From contig JAJRWB010000054.1 of NCBI GenBank assembly GCA_024276995.1, forward strand, positions 48,830 through 112,829: a DNA stretch of 64,000 nt, given 5' to 3'. Position 1 is the first letter of the stretch. Each line of letters opens with the position of its first letter. Below are positions 45,136 through 54,044 of the stretch, in pieces. Under the pieces are notes generated by a model, which did not search any database, had not been told where the DNA came from, and was given only the letters and a program-made list of their open reading frames with translations. A program made the translations under genes and the position numbers. The stretch is from Candidatus Eiseniibacteriota bacterium (GTDB lineage Bacteria; Orphanbacterota; Orphanbacteria; Orphanbacterales; Orphanbacteraceae).

Positions 45136-46115
45136 ACGGAGCGACCACCGATCCGCCGTCGCAGTGCCATGACTGTCCCCGCCGGTGCGGAGCGGACCGG
45201 CGCGCGGGCCGGTCCGGGTTCTGTCGCCTCGGCGACGAAACGCCGATCGCCTGGGCGGGCCTCCATTTCGGCGAGGAGCCGCCCATATCCGGAACGAACG
45301 GCTCGGGGACGATCTTCTTCGCTGGATGCAATCTCCGCTGCGTCTACTGCCAGAACCACGCGATCAGCACCCCCCTTTCTTTCCGCCCTTTCCGGGAGGT
45401 GACGCCGGAGGAACTCGCTTCGGAAATGCTCCGCCTCCAGGACGAGGGCGCCCATAACATCAACTTCGTCTCCCCGTCGCACGTGGTTTTTCGGATGGCC
45501 CGCGCCGTCGAGACGGCGAGGAGGAGGGGGCTGACCATCCCGGTGGTGTACAACTCCAACGGTTACGATTCGCCGGAAACACTTCGGACGATCCGTGGCC
45601 TTGTCGACATCTATCTTCCCGATATCAAGTACATGGACGATTCCATCGCGCTGCGGTTCTCCCGGGCGGTCGGCTACACAGACATGATCGGCGCGGTGCT
45701 CGCCGAGATGCTCGACCAGGTGGGCCACCTCGAGACAGACGAACGGGGTATCGCCGTGCGCGGCCTCCTGGTGCGCCACCTCGTCCTTCCCGGCCAGGTG
45801 GAGAACAGCCGAAAATGCCTCCGAGTCGTGGCCGCTCTCTCGCCGCGCACATCGGTCAGCATCCTGTCCCAGTACTCCCCCCGGCACCGGGCGTGCTCCT
45901 TTCCGCCACTCGACCGGCCGATCACCGACCGGGAGTACGATGCTGTGCTCGAAGAGGCGCTCGATCTCGGCCTCGAGAACGCATTCGTCCAGGAACTCGA
46001 CAGCCGGGAGAACTACCTCCCCGATTTCACGCGGGAGAACCCCTTCGATGCCGGCGCGGCGGCCGCGCGCCGCTCTTTCCCGCCCCGCTCCCCGACGGGG
46101 CGAGGCTCGTCTTGA
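45132..46115 (+). CDS. Radical SAM protein, PflA-like activase family
   Basis: 327 residues. The SAM-cluster motif C-x3-C-x2-C is at Cys66, Cys70, Cys73 (FFAGCNLRCVYCQN). Four more Cys near the N-terminus (12, 15, 19, 31; CHDCPRRC and GFC) are typical of the PflA-related subgroup often associated with AmmeMemo proteins. Further motifs: GAHNINFVSPSH, VVYNSNGYDSPETLR and DIYLPDIKYMDD. ATGA overlap with miaA. The substrate protein is unknown and no glycyl-radical enzyme is in the window. Confidence 0.88.
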   Translation: MNGATTDPPSQCHDCPRRCGADRRAGRSGFCRLGDETPIAWAGLHFGEEPPISGTNGSGTIFFAGCNLRCVYCQNHAISTPLSFRPFREVTPEELASEMLRLQDEGAHNINFVSPSHVVFRMARAVETARRRGLTIPVVYNSNGYDSPETLRTIRGLVDIYLPDIKYMDDSIALRFSRAVGYTDMIGAVLAEMLDQVGHLETDERGIAVRGLLVRHLVLPGQVENSRKCLRVVAALSPRTSVSILSQYSPRHRACSFPPLDRPITDREYDAVLEEALDLGLENAFVQELDSRENYLPDFTRENPFDAGAAAARRSFPPRSPTGRGSS

Positions 46116-46165
46116 CTTCCCCCCACCGCCATGAGTATCCTCGTCTTTCGGTATCCACCGCTGGT

Positions 46166-46241
46166 GCGGGAATAGCTCAGTTGGTAGAGCATCAGCTTCC
46201 CAAGCTGAGGGTCGCGGGTTCGAGTCCCGTTTCCCGCTCCA
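46166..46241 (+). tRNA. tRNA-Gly (anticodon CCC)
   Basis: Acceptor GCGGGAA pairs with TTCCCGC; anticodon arm TCAGC-TTCCCAA-GCTGA gives CCC; T-arm CGGGTTCGAGTCCCG. CCA is encoded (46239-46241). It is the second glycine tRNA in the window, with the same acceptor stem as the GCC isoacceptor. Confidence 0.96.
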
Positions 46242-46308
46242 TTTTGCATCATCGGTAACACTCCGCGACGGCCCGAACGGCCTCGGCGAAGCTAACTCTC
46301 GTTTTTCG

Positions 46309-46336
46309 TTGACATTATCCCTTCTCCCGTTATAGT
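46309..46336 (+). promoter_or_regulatory. Predicted sigma-70 promoter for der-plsY-gpsA
   Basis: TTGACA (46309-46314), 16-bp spacer, TATAGT (46331-46336), about 35 bases before the ATG at 46371, in an AT-rich pocket. AGGAG follows as ribosome-binding site. Confidence 0.65.
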
Positions 46337-46370
46337 CGGCTTTAAGTCACCTCCAGGAGATTCCAGCTCG

Positions 46371-47675
46371 ATGTCCATGCCCATGATCGCCATTGTCGGC
46401 CGGCCGAACGTAGGGAAGTCGACCCTCTTCAACCGCCTGATCGGAGAGCGCCGTGCCGTCGTCTCGGGGACGGAGAAAACGACCCGCGACAGGAACTACG
46501 GCGAGGCGGAGTGGAACGGGCGAAAGTTCTTTCTCGTCGACACGGGCGGCTTCCTCCCCCTGAGGGAGGCGGACCGGATCGACCGCCTCGTGGTGGACCA
46601 GGTCCGGTCGGCGATCGCCGAAGCCGACCTGATTCTCTTCCTCGTCGACGGCGCCGCCGGGCCGGTTCCTCTCGACGCCGAGACGGCGAAGGAGCTGCGC
46701 CGCGAGATGGGCCGCGCCCTCCTCGTGGCGAACAAGGTGGACAACGATTCGATGGCGAACGAACTGTACGAGTTTCTCCAGCTCGGTCTCGGCGAGCCGA
46801 TGCCGATCTCGGCGGTCCACGGGACGGGGATCGCCGACCTTCTCGACCGCTCGGTGGAGGCTCTCCCGCGCAAGGGGAAGCGAAAGGGGAGCGAAGGGCT
46901 TCGCATCGGCATCATCGGGAGGCCGAACGTCGGGAAATCGTCCCTGGTGAACGCCTATCTCGGCAAGGAGCAGATGATCGTGAGCGATATGCCGGGCACC
47001 ACACGCGACGCGGTCGACACGGCGATCCGGTGGCGGAAGGAGCCGGTCGTTCTCGTCGATACGGCGGGCCTCAAGAGACGATCGAAAATCCGCGGCGATA
47101 TCGATTACTACGCCTCCCTTCGCGCATTGAAAACGATCGAGCGGAGCGACGTGATCTTCCTCGTCCTCGACGGCGCCGAACCGGTGTCGGTCCAGGACGT
47201 CAAGATCGGCGCCATGGCGGAACAGGCGGGGAAGGGGGTGGTGGTGCTTCTCAACAAGACCGACCTCGAATTGGAGCCGTCGATCGAGGAACTCCGTACC
47301 CGCGTGGGGGAGAAGATGCCCTTCCTCCGGTTCGCCCCGGTGGTCTCGGTGTCGGCGATCACGAAGAAGGGGATCGGCAAGGCGCTCGACAAGGCATTCG
47401 AAGTGGAGAAGACGAGGCGCGAGGAGATCCCCACGGCGAAACTGAACCGGATCGTCGAGAACGCCCTCCGGCGGAACCCTCCTCCCGTGGGGCGGGGGAA
47501 GAACCAGATCTATTACGGCGTCCAGACCGGCGTGGCGCCCCCGACGTTCCTCTTCTTCACGAAAGAGCCGGGGGCGATCACCCCGGCCTACCGGCGCTAT
47601 CTCGCGCGATCGATCCGCGAAAAGTATCCCTATGAAGGGACGCCGGTCTGGATTCACGTGAGGGGAAAGAAGTGA
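46371..47675 (+). CDS. der: Ribosome biogenesis GTPase Der (EngA)
   Basis: Double-GTPase required for 50S maturation; 434 residues. Two G domains each start with GRPNVGKS (IVGRPNVGKSTLFNRL at residue 8 or so and IIGRPNVGKSSLVNAY at about 185). They have G3 sites DTGGF and DTAGL and G4 sites ANKVDN and LNKTDL. The C-terminal KH-like domain ends in YPYEGTPVWIHVRGKK, matching the family. It overlaps plsY as GTGA. Confidence 0.96.
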   Translation: MSMPMIAIVGRPNVGKSTLFNRLIGERRAVVSGTEKTTRDRNYGEAEWNGRKFFLVDTGGFLPLREADRIDRLVVDQVRSAIAEADLILFLVDGAAGPVPLDAETAKELRREMGRALLVANKVDNDSMANELYEFLQLGLGEPMPISAVHGTGIADLLDRSVEALPRKGKRKGSEGLRIGIIGRPNVGKSSLVNAYLGKEQMIVSDMPGTTRDAVDTAIRWRKEPVVLVDTAGLKRRSKIRGDIDYYASLRALKTIERSDVIFLVLDGAEPVSVQDVKIGAMAEQAGKGVVVLLNKTDLELEPSIEELRTRVGEKMPFLRFAPVVSVSAITKKGIGKALDKAFEVEKTRREEIPTAKLNRIVENALRRNPPPVGRGKNQIYYGVQTGVAPPTFLFFTKEPGAITPAYRRYLARSIREKYPYEGTPVWIHVRGKK

Positions 47676-48298
47676 TTCCTTCCATGATCGCGACCACCAT
47701 CGCCGCCTACCTGCTCGGTTCGATCTCCTTCGCCTGGCTCGCCGGACGAGCCGCCGGGATCGAGATTCGTGACGTGGGGAGCGGCAACGCGGGGGCGTCG
47801 AATGTCTATCGCGCCGTCGGCCCGGCGGCGGGCGTGCTCGTCCTCCTCGCCGACATCGGCAAGGGCGCCGCAGCCGTCTGGATTGCGAAACGGTGGGGAC
47901 CGCCGGGCGACTGGCCCCTCCTCGTCGCCGGGTTGGCGGCGGTGGCGGGCCACACGTGGACCATCTTCCTCCGTTTCCGCGGAGGCAAGGGGGTCGCCAC
48001 CGCGGCGGGGGTTCTCCTCAGCCTCGCGCCGCTCGCGACGCTGATCTGTATCGCCATCTTCGTGGTCTCCGTGGCGGCGGGGAGAATGATCTCCCTCGGC
48101 TCGATCGTCGCCGCCGTCTCTCTCCCCCTCGTACTCCTCTCCACCGACCGCGCGGCGGGCGGGCCGGGTCGCCCCGCCGTCGTCGTCTTTTCCATCGCCA
48201 TCGCCCTTCTCGTCGTCTGGCGTCACCGGTCGAATATCGCCCGAATCGCCTCCGGCACGGAGGCGCGCTTCTCCTTCCGGAAAGGAGGAGAGCGGTGA
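47672..48298 (+). CDS. plsY: Glycerol-3-phosphate acyltransferase PlsY
   Basis: Transfers acyl from acyl-phosphate to glycerol-3-phosphate, first step of phospholipid synthesis in the inner membrane. 208 residues with five TM segments. Conserved loops are GSISFAWLAGR, DVGSGNAGASNVYRAVG, GHTWTIFLRFRGGKGVAT and WRHRSNIARI. GTG 47672 overlaps the der stop; ATG 47684 is an alternative start. gpsA, which makes its substrate, follows with a GTGA overlap. Confidence 0.94.
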   Translation: MIPSMIATTIAAYLLGSISFAWLAGRAAGIEIRDVGSGNAGASNVYRAVGPAAGVLVLLADIGKGAAAVWIAKRWGPPGDWPLLVAGLAAVAGHTWTIFLRFRGGKGVATAAGVLLSLAPLATLICIAIFVVSVAAGRMISLGSIVAAVSLPLVLLSTDRAAGGPGRPAVVVFSIAIALLVVWRHRSNIARIASGTEARFSFRKGGER

Positions 48299-49290
48299 GG
48301 GTCGCCGTCCTGGGGAGCGGCAGCTGGGGCACCGCCCTCGCCCTCACGCTGCGAAGGGGGGGCGCCGCCGTTCACCTGTGGGGACGGGACGGGGAGAAGA
48401 TCGACGCAATCGACCGGGAACGGGTGAACGAACCGTACCTCCCGGGCGTCGCGATCCCCGGGGAGATCGTCGTCGGAAACGACCTCGACCGTGCGCTCTG
48501 CGGTGCGGACGCGGTGGTGGTGGCGGTCCCCTCCACGGCGACGATCCCGGTGGTGGAAGCCGTCGCCGGTCGCGAGCCGTCGTCGGGCGCGCTGGTGGTG
48601 CTCACGGCGAAGGGGTTCGAACCTCAAAGCGGCAGGCGTCTTTCCGAAGGCGCCGCCGAGCGGATCGCACCGGAACGGATCGCCGTCCTCGCCGGGCCGA
48701 GCCACGCCGAGGAGGTCGCCCGCGGCGTACCGACGACGGTGGTCGCCGCGGGTATCGAACCGCACGCCGCACGGGAAGCCCAGCGCCTCTTCTCCACCGA
48801 GCGGTTTCGTGTGTACACGAACGGCGACTTGACCGGAGTGGAGATCGCCACGGCGCTCAAGAACATCATCGCCCTCGCCGCGGGCATCAGCGACGGCCTC
48901 GGTTTCGGCGACAACACCAAGGGCGCCCTCCTCACGAGAGGGCTCGCCGAGATCACCCGTCTCGGTATCGCCATGGGGGCGAAGGAGAACACCTTCGCCG
49001 GCCTCGCCGGTATGGGCGACCTGATCACCACGTGCATCAGCCGCCACAGCAGGAACCGCCGCTTCGGCGAGGAGATCGCCCGGGGGAAAAGCGTCGAGCA
49101 GATTCGAAAGGAGATGGTCATGGTCGCCGAAGGGGTGGGCACCACGAGCATGGCGTCGCGCCTGGCGAAACGCCACGGCGTGGAAATGCCGATTACACTT
49201 CAAATGGAAAGGGTTCTCTTCCATCGCAAACCGCCTCTCGAAGCGATGGCCGACCTGATGAAGCGCGACTTGAAAGCGGAAGTGTGGTAA
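48295..49290 (+). CDS. gpsA: NAD(P)-dependent glycerol-3-phosphate dehydrogenase
   Basis: Reduces dihydroxyacetone phosphate to sn-glycerol-3-phosphate for PlsY. 331 residues. Motifs: VAVLGSGSWGTALA (Rossmann), VVVAVPSTA, VLAGPSHAEEVARG, ATALKNIIALAAG (catalytic Lys region), GDNTKGALLTRGL and GLAGMGDLITTC. GTG 48295 preceded by AAAGGAGGAG and overlapping plsY is the start; a longer frame to 47893 is spurious. Confidence 0.95.
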   Translation: MRVAVLGSGSWGTALALTLRRGGAAVHLWGRDGEKIDAIDRERVNEPYLPGVAIPGEIVVGNDLDRALCGADAVVVAVPSTATIPVVEAVAGREPSSGALVVLTAKGFEPQSGRRLSEGAAERIAPERIAVLAGPSHAEEVARGVPTTVVAAGIEPHAAREAQRLFSTERFRVYTNGDLTGVEIATALKNIIALAAGISDGLGFGDNTKGALLTRGLAEITRLGIAMGAKENTFAGLAGMGDLITTCISRHSRNRRFGEEIARGKSVEQIRKEMVMVAEGVGTTSMASRLAKRHGVEMPITLQMERVLFHRKPPLEAMADLMKRDLKAEVW

Positions 49291-49315
49291 GTGCGCAAGA
49301 GAAGGAGATCGAATC

Positions 49316-49666
49316 ATGAAGAAACTGCCTGAAGGGAAGATTTACTATTCGATCACCGAGATCGCCGACCAGACGAGGGTGAAGCCGCACGTTCTGCGCT
49401 ACTGGGAATCGGAATTCCCCTGCCTGTCGCCGAAGAAGAACCGCGCGGGAAACCGCGTCTACCAGGCTCGGGATATCAAAATGATCTACCTGATCAAGCA
49501 GCTTCTCTATGAAGACGGCTTCACGATCGCCGGGGCGAAGAAACGGCTGAGCCGGAAGGGCGCTCTCGACGATCCGAACCTCGTGCCGTCGTCCGATCCC
49601 GATCGATCGAAGCTGGTGAAGTCGCTGAAATCAGACCTCGAGAATCTTCTCAAGATCCTCGACTGA
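49316..49666 (+). CDS. MerR-family transcriptional regulator
   Basis: 116 residues. The N-terminal winged helix-turn-helix reads IYYSITEIADQTRVKPHVLR then YWESEF, followed by NRAGNRVYQARDIKMIYLIK. The short C-terminal helical part has no metal-binding Cys motif. AAGGAG lies before the ATG. It closes the der-plsY-gpsA group. Effector and targets are unknown; small MerR proteins in this gene position are common in FCB and deltaproteobacterial genomes (recollection, not checked). Confidence 0.87.
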   Translation: MKKLPEGKIYYSITEIADQTRVKPHVLRYWESEFPCLSPKKNRAGNRVYQARDIKMIYLIKQLLYEDGFTIAGAKKRLSRKGALDDPNLVPSSDPDRSKLVKSLKSDLENLLKILD

Positions 49667-49669
49667 TTG

Positions 49670-49698
49670 TTGTTGCCGCCCCATGGTCATGCTATACT
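49670..49698 (+). promoter_or_regulatory. Predicted promoter for tRNA-Pro(GGG) and downstream genes
   Basis: TTGTTG (49670-49675), 17-bp spacer, TATACT (49693-49698), just after the merR stop and about 58 bases before the tRNA. Confidence 0.55.
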
Positions 49699-49756
49699 GC
49701 GCCCTCGCACCCGGTCCGATCGGCCGGGCGTGAAGGAGGAAGACGATTCTCGTGGT

Positions 49757-49833
<77 letters not shown>

Positions 49834-49864
49834 GATTTCTCCCCCTCTTCCACCCATCCCGGCG

Positions 49865-50539
49865 ATGAGGATGCTCGTCGTCGTTCCCGCGTTCAACCTT
49901 GCCGGCACGATCGGTCCGCTCCTGGAGAGAATCGTCCGCCGGGCGCCCGAAGGGGACGTTCTTCTCGTCGACGACGGATCGACGGACGACACGGCGAAGC
50001 GGGCGGGGGAGGTCGCAGGCGTCCGCGTCGTCCGGCACGGGACGAACCGGGGGAAGGGGGCGGCGCTCCGGAGCGGCTTCGCCGCGGCGATCGAGGAGGG
50101 GTACGACGGCGTGATCACCCTCGACGGCGACGGCCAGCACCCGCCCGAGGCGATTTCCCTCCTTACGGCGCGCCGTGAGAAGACCGGCGCCGACCTGATC
50201 GTGGGGGCGCGCCGCAGGCGGCGCACGAAGATGCCGCTCCACAGGAGGCTGTCGAACACCATAACCTCTTCGATCGCGTCGCGCCTCGCGGGGAGGAAAC
50301 TTCCCGACAGCCAGTCGGGCTGCCGGTGGATCGGCGTGAACGTGCTCGAGCGGGTCGAGTTGGTCACGGGGCACTACGAAATGGAAACCGAACTTCTCAT
50401 CAAGGCGGCGCGCGCGGGGTTCCGGCTCGACTCTGTGGAGATCCCCACGGTGTACGCGGGCGAGGCGAGTCACATCCACCCGGTTCGCGACACCGTCCGG
50501 TTTCTCCGTCTCGTCCACGCGCTCCGAAAGGAGGATTGA
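49865..50539 (+). CDS. Family 2 glycosyltransferase, DPM1/GtrB-like
   Basis: 224 residues from ATG 49865 (an upstream frame to 49667 runs through the tRNA). Motifs: LVVVPAFNLAGTIGPLLE, DVLLVDDGSTDDTAKR, GTNRGKGAALRSGF, ITLDGDGQHPPEAI, VGARRR, DSQSGCRWIG and GHYEMETELLIKAA. Probably a polyprenyl-phosphate sugar synthase. It lies 31 bases after tRNA-Pro and 7 before surE. Confidence 0.9.
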   Translation: MRMLVVVPAFNLAGTIGPLLERIVRRAPEGDVLLVDDGSTDDTAKRAGEVAGVRVVRHGTNRGKGAALRSGFAAAIEEGYDGVITLDGDGQHPPEAISLLTARREKTGADLIVGARRRRRTKMPLHRRLSNTITSSIASRLAGRKLPDSQSGCRWIGVNVLERVELVTGHYEMETELLIKAARAGFRLDSVEIPTVYAGEASHIHPVRDTVRFLRLVHALRKED

Positions 50540-50546
50540 CCGGGCG

Positions 50547-51311
50547 ATGAGGATCCTGGTGACCAACGACGACGGCGTCCGCGCGGAGGGAATCGCGATT
50601 CTCGCCGAGATCGCGGCCTCCTTCGGAGAGGTGACGGTGGTGGCGCCCGCCGACCAGCAGAGCGCCACGAGCCACGCGATCACCCTTCACAACCCGCTTC
50701 GCGTCGACGAGGTGGAGCCGCGCCGTCACGCCGTGAGCGGCACACCGACCGACTGCGTCCTCCTCGCGGTGAAGGGGCTTCTTCCCGATCCGCCCGACAT
50801 CGTTCTTTCCGGTGTGAACCATGGTCCGAACATGGGTGCCGACGTGACGTACTCGGGCACGGTGGCCGCCGCCATCGAGGGAACCCTCCTCGGCGTGCCG
50901 TCGGCGGCGTTCTCGATCGCCGGAAGATCGAAGCTCCATTTCGACACGGTCCGCCGCTTCCTCCCCGCACTGCTGAAGAAATTTCTCGACAACCGGCCGC
51001 CGGCGCTCACCTACTGGAATGTCAACTTCCCGAATCTTCCCCCCGAGAAGATCCGGGGCGTCCAGGTGAGTCACCTCGGCCACAGGATCTACCAAGACAC
51101 GGTGGTGCGAAAGATCGATCCCCGCGGAAAACCGTACTACTGGATCGGCGGCGACGAGCCGACCGCCGATCTCGACCCCGGCACCGACTTCCGCGCCCTC
51201 GACGACGGCTGTTTATCGGTCACGCCGCTCCACCTGGAGCTGAACGACTTCGAGAGCATCGCGCGGATGCGAACATGGGAATGGGAGATCGACGAAGGGA
51301 ACCGGCCTTGA
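50547..51311 (+). CDS. surE: 5'/3'-nucleotidase SurE
   Basis: Metal-dependent phosphatase for nucleoside monophosphates and short polyphosphates; 254 residues. N-terminal RILVTNDDGVRAEGI (Asp-Asp metal site), VVAPADQQSATSHAIT, GTPTDCVLLA and SGVNHGPNMGADVTYSGTVA are all diagnostic. It overlaps pcm as TTGA, the classic surE-pcm arrangement linked to stress survival. Confidence 0.96.
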   Translation: MRILVTNDDGVRAEGIAILAEIAASFGEVTVVAPADQQSATSHAITLHNPLRVDEVEPRRHAVSGTPTDCVLLAVKGLLPDPPDIVLSGVNHGPNMGADVTYSGTVAAAIEGTLLGVPSAAFSIAGRSKLHFDTVRRFLPALLKKFLDNRPPALTYWNVNFPNLPPEKIRGVQVSHLGHRIYQDTVVRKIDPRGKPYYWIGGDEPTADLDPGTDFRALDDGCLSVTPLHLELNDFESIARMRTWEWEIDEGNRP

Positions 51312-51970
51312 GCACTCTCCCGGGAACGGAGGAGTTCCGCTCCGCCCGGCGCCGAATGGTGGCGGACGAGGTGGAGGCGAAGGGAATCGGGTCGCGCGAG
51401 GTGCTGCGGGCGCTTCTGGAGGTGCCCCGCCATCTCTTCGCCGACGACGCGCTCCGGTTCCAGGCGTACGGCGGCCATGCGCTGCCGATCGGGTGGGGCC
51501 AGACGCTCTCCCAGCCTTACGTGGTCGGCGCCATGACCGAGGCGCTCGAGTTGACGGGAGAGGAGAAGGTGCTCGAGGTGGGCACCGGCTCCGGCTACCA
51601 GGCGGCCGTCCTCTCGCGCCTCGCCCGGGAGGTGCGCACCGTCGAGCGGATCGGCGAGTTGGCACGTCGCGCCCGGTCGGTTCTTTCCCGGCTGAAGATA
51701 CGCAACGTCCATGTCGCCTGTCGGGACGGGTCGAACGGCTGGGGGGAACACGCCCCCTACGATCGGATCCTCTTCACCGCCGGGGCGGAGTCGATTCCCG
51801 CCGAGGTTCTCGACCAGCTCGCCGACCCGGGCATTCTCGTCGCGCCGGTGGGCGGCGCGACCCAGAGGATCGTCGTTCTCCGGCGCGAAGGCGGCGTGGA
51901 CCGCACCGAGGATCTCGGGGCGTGCGAATTCGTTCCATTCATCACGAGCGGCGAAGGGAGGATCGGCTGA
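51308..51970 (+). CDS. pcm: Protein-L-isoaspartate O-methyltransferase
   Basis: Repairs isoaspartyl damage by SAM-dependent methylation. 220 residues from TTG 51308, coupled to surE; an in-frame ATG at 51275 lies within surE. Motifs: EVPRHLFADDALRFQAYGG, LPIGWGQTLSQPYVV (substrate loop), VLEVGTGSGYQAAVLSRLA (SAM motif I), and PYDRILFTAGAESIPAEVLD. Confidence 0.94.
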   Translation: MSTLPGTEEFRSARRRMVADEVEAKGIGSREVLRALLEVPRHLFADDALRFQAYGGHALPIGWGQTLSQPYVVGAMTEALELTGEEKVLEVGTGSGYQAAVLSRLAREVRTVERIGELARRARSVLSRLKIRNVHVACRDGSNGWGEHAPYDRILFTAGAESIPAEVLDQLADPGILVAPVGGATQRIVVLRREGGVDRTEDLGACEFVPFITSGEGRIG

Positions 51971-51971
51971 A

Positions 51972-53015
51972 GTGACACCGGTGGAGAAACGAGGCGGCGA
52001 AAAGACCGCCCGGCGCGGCGACGGCGTGGCGACGACCTTTATCAAGGGAGGGCTCATCGGCATCGCCAACATCATTCCCGGCGTCTCGGGGGGAACGTTC
52101 GCCCTCATTCTCGGCATCTTCGACAGGCTGATCGGCGCGCTCAACAACATCGGACCCCACACCATCGCCGCGTTCCTCCGTCTCGTGACATCGCGTTTCT
52201 CCGCCGACGCGAGACGCGAAGCCGCCCGCGAACTGAAGCGGATCGACGCGCCCTTTCTCGCGATCCTCCTTACCGGAAGCGTCGTCGTGATCCTCGCTTC
52301 CTCCTTTCTCATCGAGTATCTCCTCAAGGAGCGGTACTCGCCCACACTGGCATTCTTCATCGGGCTGATCCTCCCGTCGGTTCTCGTGCCGTACCGGATG
52401 ATGGGAAGGCGCGGCGCGCGACTCCTCTGGGCGGTCCCCGGCGCGCTTCTCACGGTGGCCGTCTCCCTCGCCGTGCCGGACAACGCGGCCGGGGCGGACA
52501 ACCTCCTCGTCGCCCTCGGCACCGGGGCGATCGCCATCAGCGCCATGATCCTCCCCGGGATCAGCGGTTCGTTCGTCATGCTCGTGCTCGGCCAATACCA
52601 GAACGTGATCGGCAAGCTCACGTCACTTCAGCTCGGTCTCGTGGACGGGCGGATCGAACTCGGCGCGCTCTTCTGGCTCACGGCGCTCGCCGCCGGCATG
52701 GCGGTGGGCATCCTCGCTTTTGCCCGGCTGCTCAACTTCCTCCTCGAACGCTTTCGGTCGGCCACCATGGCGTTCCTCATCGGCCTCCTCCTCGGGAGCC
52801 TCTGGGTGCTCTGGCCGTTCAAGGAGATCTCCGCCGGCACCGAGGTGACCGGCCGCTCGGGAGAAGTGAAGCAGGAGGTGCGGATCGCCACCGCGCCGAA
52901 TCGCCTTCCCGAAAACGGCCGCGAAGCGCTCATCGCCCTGGCCGCCGCCGCGGCGGGTCTCGCCGGTTCGGCGGGGCTGATGCTTCTCTGCGGGAAGGAG
53001 AAGGAGGGGAAGTGA
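51972..53015 (+). CDS. DUF368 membrane protein, probable undecaprenyl-phosphate translocase (PopT family)
   Basis: 347 residues, about 8-10 TM segments. The N-terminal FIKGGLIGIANIIPGVSGGTF and the matching half-repeat GAIAISAMILPGISGSFVML are the DUF368 signature. The duplicated PGxSG motif indicates an inverted-repeat transporter. DUF368 proteins have been reported as undecaprenyl-phosphate flippases that recycle the lipid carrier for wall and surface polymers. GTG 51972 starts 1 base after the pcm stop. The link to surE-pcm may be only transcriptional. Confidence 0.87.
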   Translation: MTPVEKRGGEKTARRGDGVATTFIKGGLIGIANIIPGVSGGTFALILGIFDRLIGALNNIGPHTIAAFLRLVTSRFSADARREAARELKRIDAPFLAILLTGSVVVILASSFLIEYLLKERYSPTLAFFIGLILPSVLVPYRMMGRRGARLLWAVPGALLTVAVSLAVPDNAAGADNLLVALGTGAIAISAMILPGISGSFVMLVLGQYQNVIGKLTSLQLGLVDGRIELGALFWLTALAAGMAVGILAFARLLNFLLERFRSATMAFLIGLLLGSLWVLWPFKEISAGTEVTGRSGEVKQEVRIATAPNRLPENGREALIALAAAAAGLAGSAGLMLLCGKEKEGK

Positions 53016-53061
53016 TGGAAAAAAAAGACGGTTCCCCTTTCCTATTTAGCCCGCTTCCCCT

Positions 53062-53067
53062 TATAAT
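53062..53067 (+). promoter_or_regulatory. Possible -10 element for tRNA-Pro(CGG)
   Basis: A perfect TATAAT lies 78 bases before the tRNA in an otherwise GC-rich gap. No good -35 is found at 16-18 bp upstream (best TTCCTA), so the promoter assignment is tentative. Confidence 0.35.
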
Positions 53068-53144
53068 CCCCCTGTGAGTGCCGATTCCATTCCGCCCGCC
53101 GAGCCGGCCCTGTTCCGGTGCGCCGGTGCGGATTTCGTGATGGT

Positions 53145-53218
53145 CGGGGCGTAGCGCAGCCCGGTAGCGCGCCTGCTTCGGGTGCAGGAGGCCGGAGGTT
53201 CGAATCCTCTCGCCCCGA
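53145..53218 (+). tRNA. tRNA-Pro (anticodon CGG)
   Basis: Acceptor CGGGGCG pairs with CGCCCCG; anticodon arm CCTGC-TTCGGGT-GCAGG gives CGG; T-arm GAGGTTCGAATCCTC. CCA is not encoded (A followed by CTCA). Its 5' half is nearly identical to the GGG isoacceptor at 49757. Confidence 0.95.
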
Positions 53219-53286
53219 CTCATATTCGCGGCAGCGGAAGAGATCGCTTTTCTTTCCCCACCTTCCCCGGCGGAGCGCGACGCGGC

Positions 53287-53766
53287 ATGTCACCACACTC
53301 CTCGAAAAGAAACCGCATCCAGATCGGTGTCATCGGGGCGGGTGAGTGCAGCGGAGCGCTTTCCGAAATGGCGGAAATCGTCGGATGCGAGATCGCCGCG
53401 CGGGGGGCGACGCTTCTTTGCGGCGGCCTCGCCGGCGTGATGGAGGGGGCGGCGAAAGGCGCCCGCTCGGCCGGGGGCACGGTGATCGGCATCCTCCCCG
53501 GCGATGATCCGCACGGCGGCAATGAGTATCTTAGCGCGGCCGTGGCCACCGGCTTCGGCCACGGCAGAAACGTGCTGATCCCCCGTTCCTCCGACGGCGT
53601 GATCGCCATTGCCGGCGGGAACGGCACCCTCTCGGAGATCGGCTTCGCGCTGAAAATGGGAATCCCCCTGATCGGTTTGTCGACGTGGGATCTCGGTGGG
53701 ACGTTCCCCTCGTTGGACGATCCGGTCGAGGCGGTCGACCTTCTCTTCGAAAGGATGAAATGCTGA
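53287..53766 (+). CDS. TIGR00725/LOG-like nucleotide-binding Rossmann protein
   Basis: 159 residues from ATG 53287 (longer frame runs through the tRNA). Motifs: [28 protein letters not shown] and the phosphate-binding [19 protein letters not shown]. These place it in the LOG/lysine-decarboxylase-like superfamily (TIGR00725 subgroup). The PGGxGTxxE catalytic motif of cytokinin phosphoribohydrolases appears as AGGNGTLSE, so a nucleotide phosphoribohydrolase activity is possible but unproven. It overlaps acyP by 7 bases. Confidence 0.85.
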   Translation: MSPHSSKRNRIQIGVIGAGECSGALSEMAEIVGCEIAARGATLLCGGLAGVMEGAAKGARSAGGTVIGILPGDDPHGGNEYLSAAVATGFGHGRNVLIPRSSDGVIAIAGGNGTLSEIGFALKMGIPLIGLSTWDLGGTFPSLDDPVEAVDLLFERMKC

Positions 53767-54044
53767 ACCGTGAAATCCGTCTCCGTGTGATCGTGATCGG
53801 CCGCGTGCAGGGCGTCGGATTCCGCTACTTCACGCAACGTTCCACCGATCGTCTCCGGGTGACCGGTTTTGTGCGCAACCTTCCCGACGGTTCTGTCGAG
53901 GCGCAGGTGCAAGGGAGCGAAGAGGAGGTGGAGCGATTTCTCGAGAGCGTCCGTGTCGGACCGCACGGGTCGCGCGTCGACGAAGTGAGAACATCGGCGA
54001 TTTCGGTGCAGCCGGGAGAGGACGGGTTCGAGATCCGTGGGTGA
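53760..54044 (+). CDS. acyP: Acylphosphatase
   Basis: Hydrolyses acyl phosphates; 94 residues, normal length. The active-site loop [11 protein letters not shown] (phosphate-binding Arg) and [16 protein letters not shown] (catalytic Asn) are intact. ATG 53760 overlaps the previous gene; an upstream frame to 53685 is spurious. The end overlaps the sigma-factor gene by 8 bases. Confidence 0.94.
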   Translation: MLNREIRLRVIVIGRVQGVGFRYFTQRSTDRLRVTGFVRNLPDGSVEAQVQGSEEEVERFLESVRVGPHGSRVDEVRTSAISVQPGEDGFEIRG

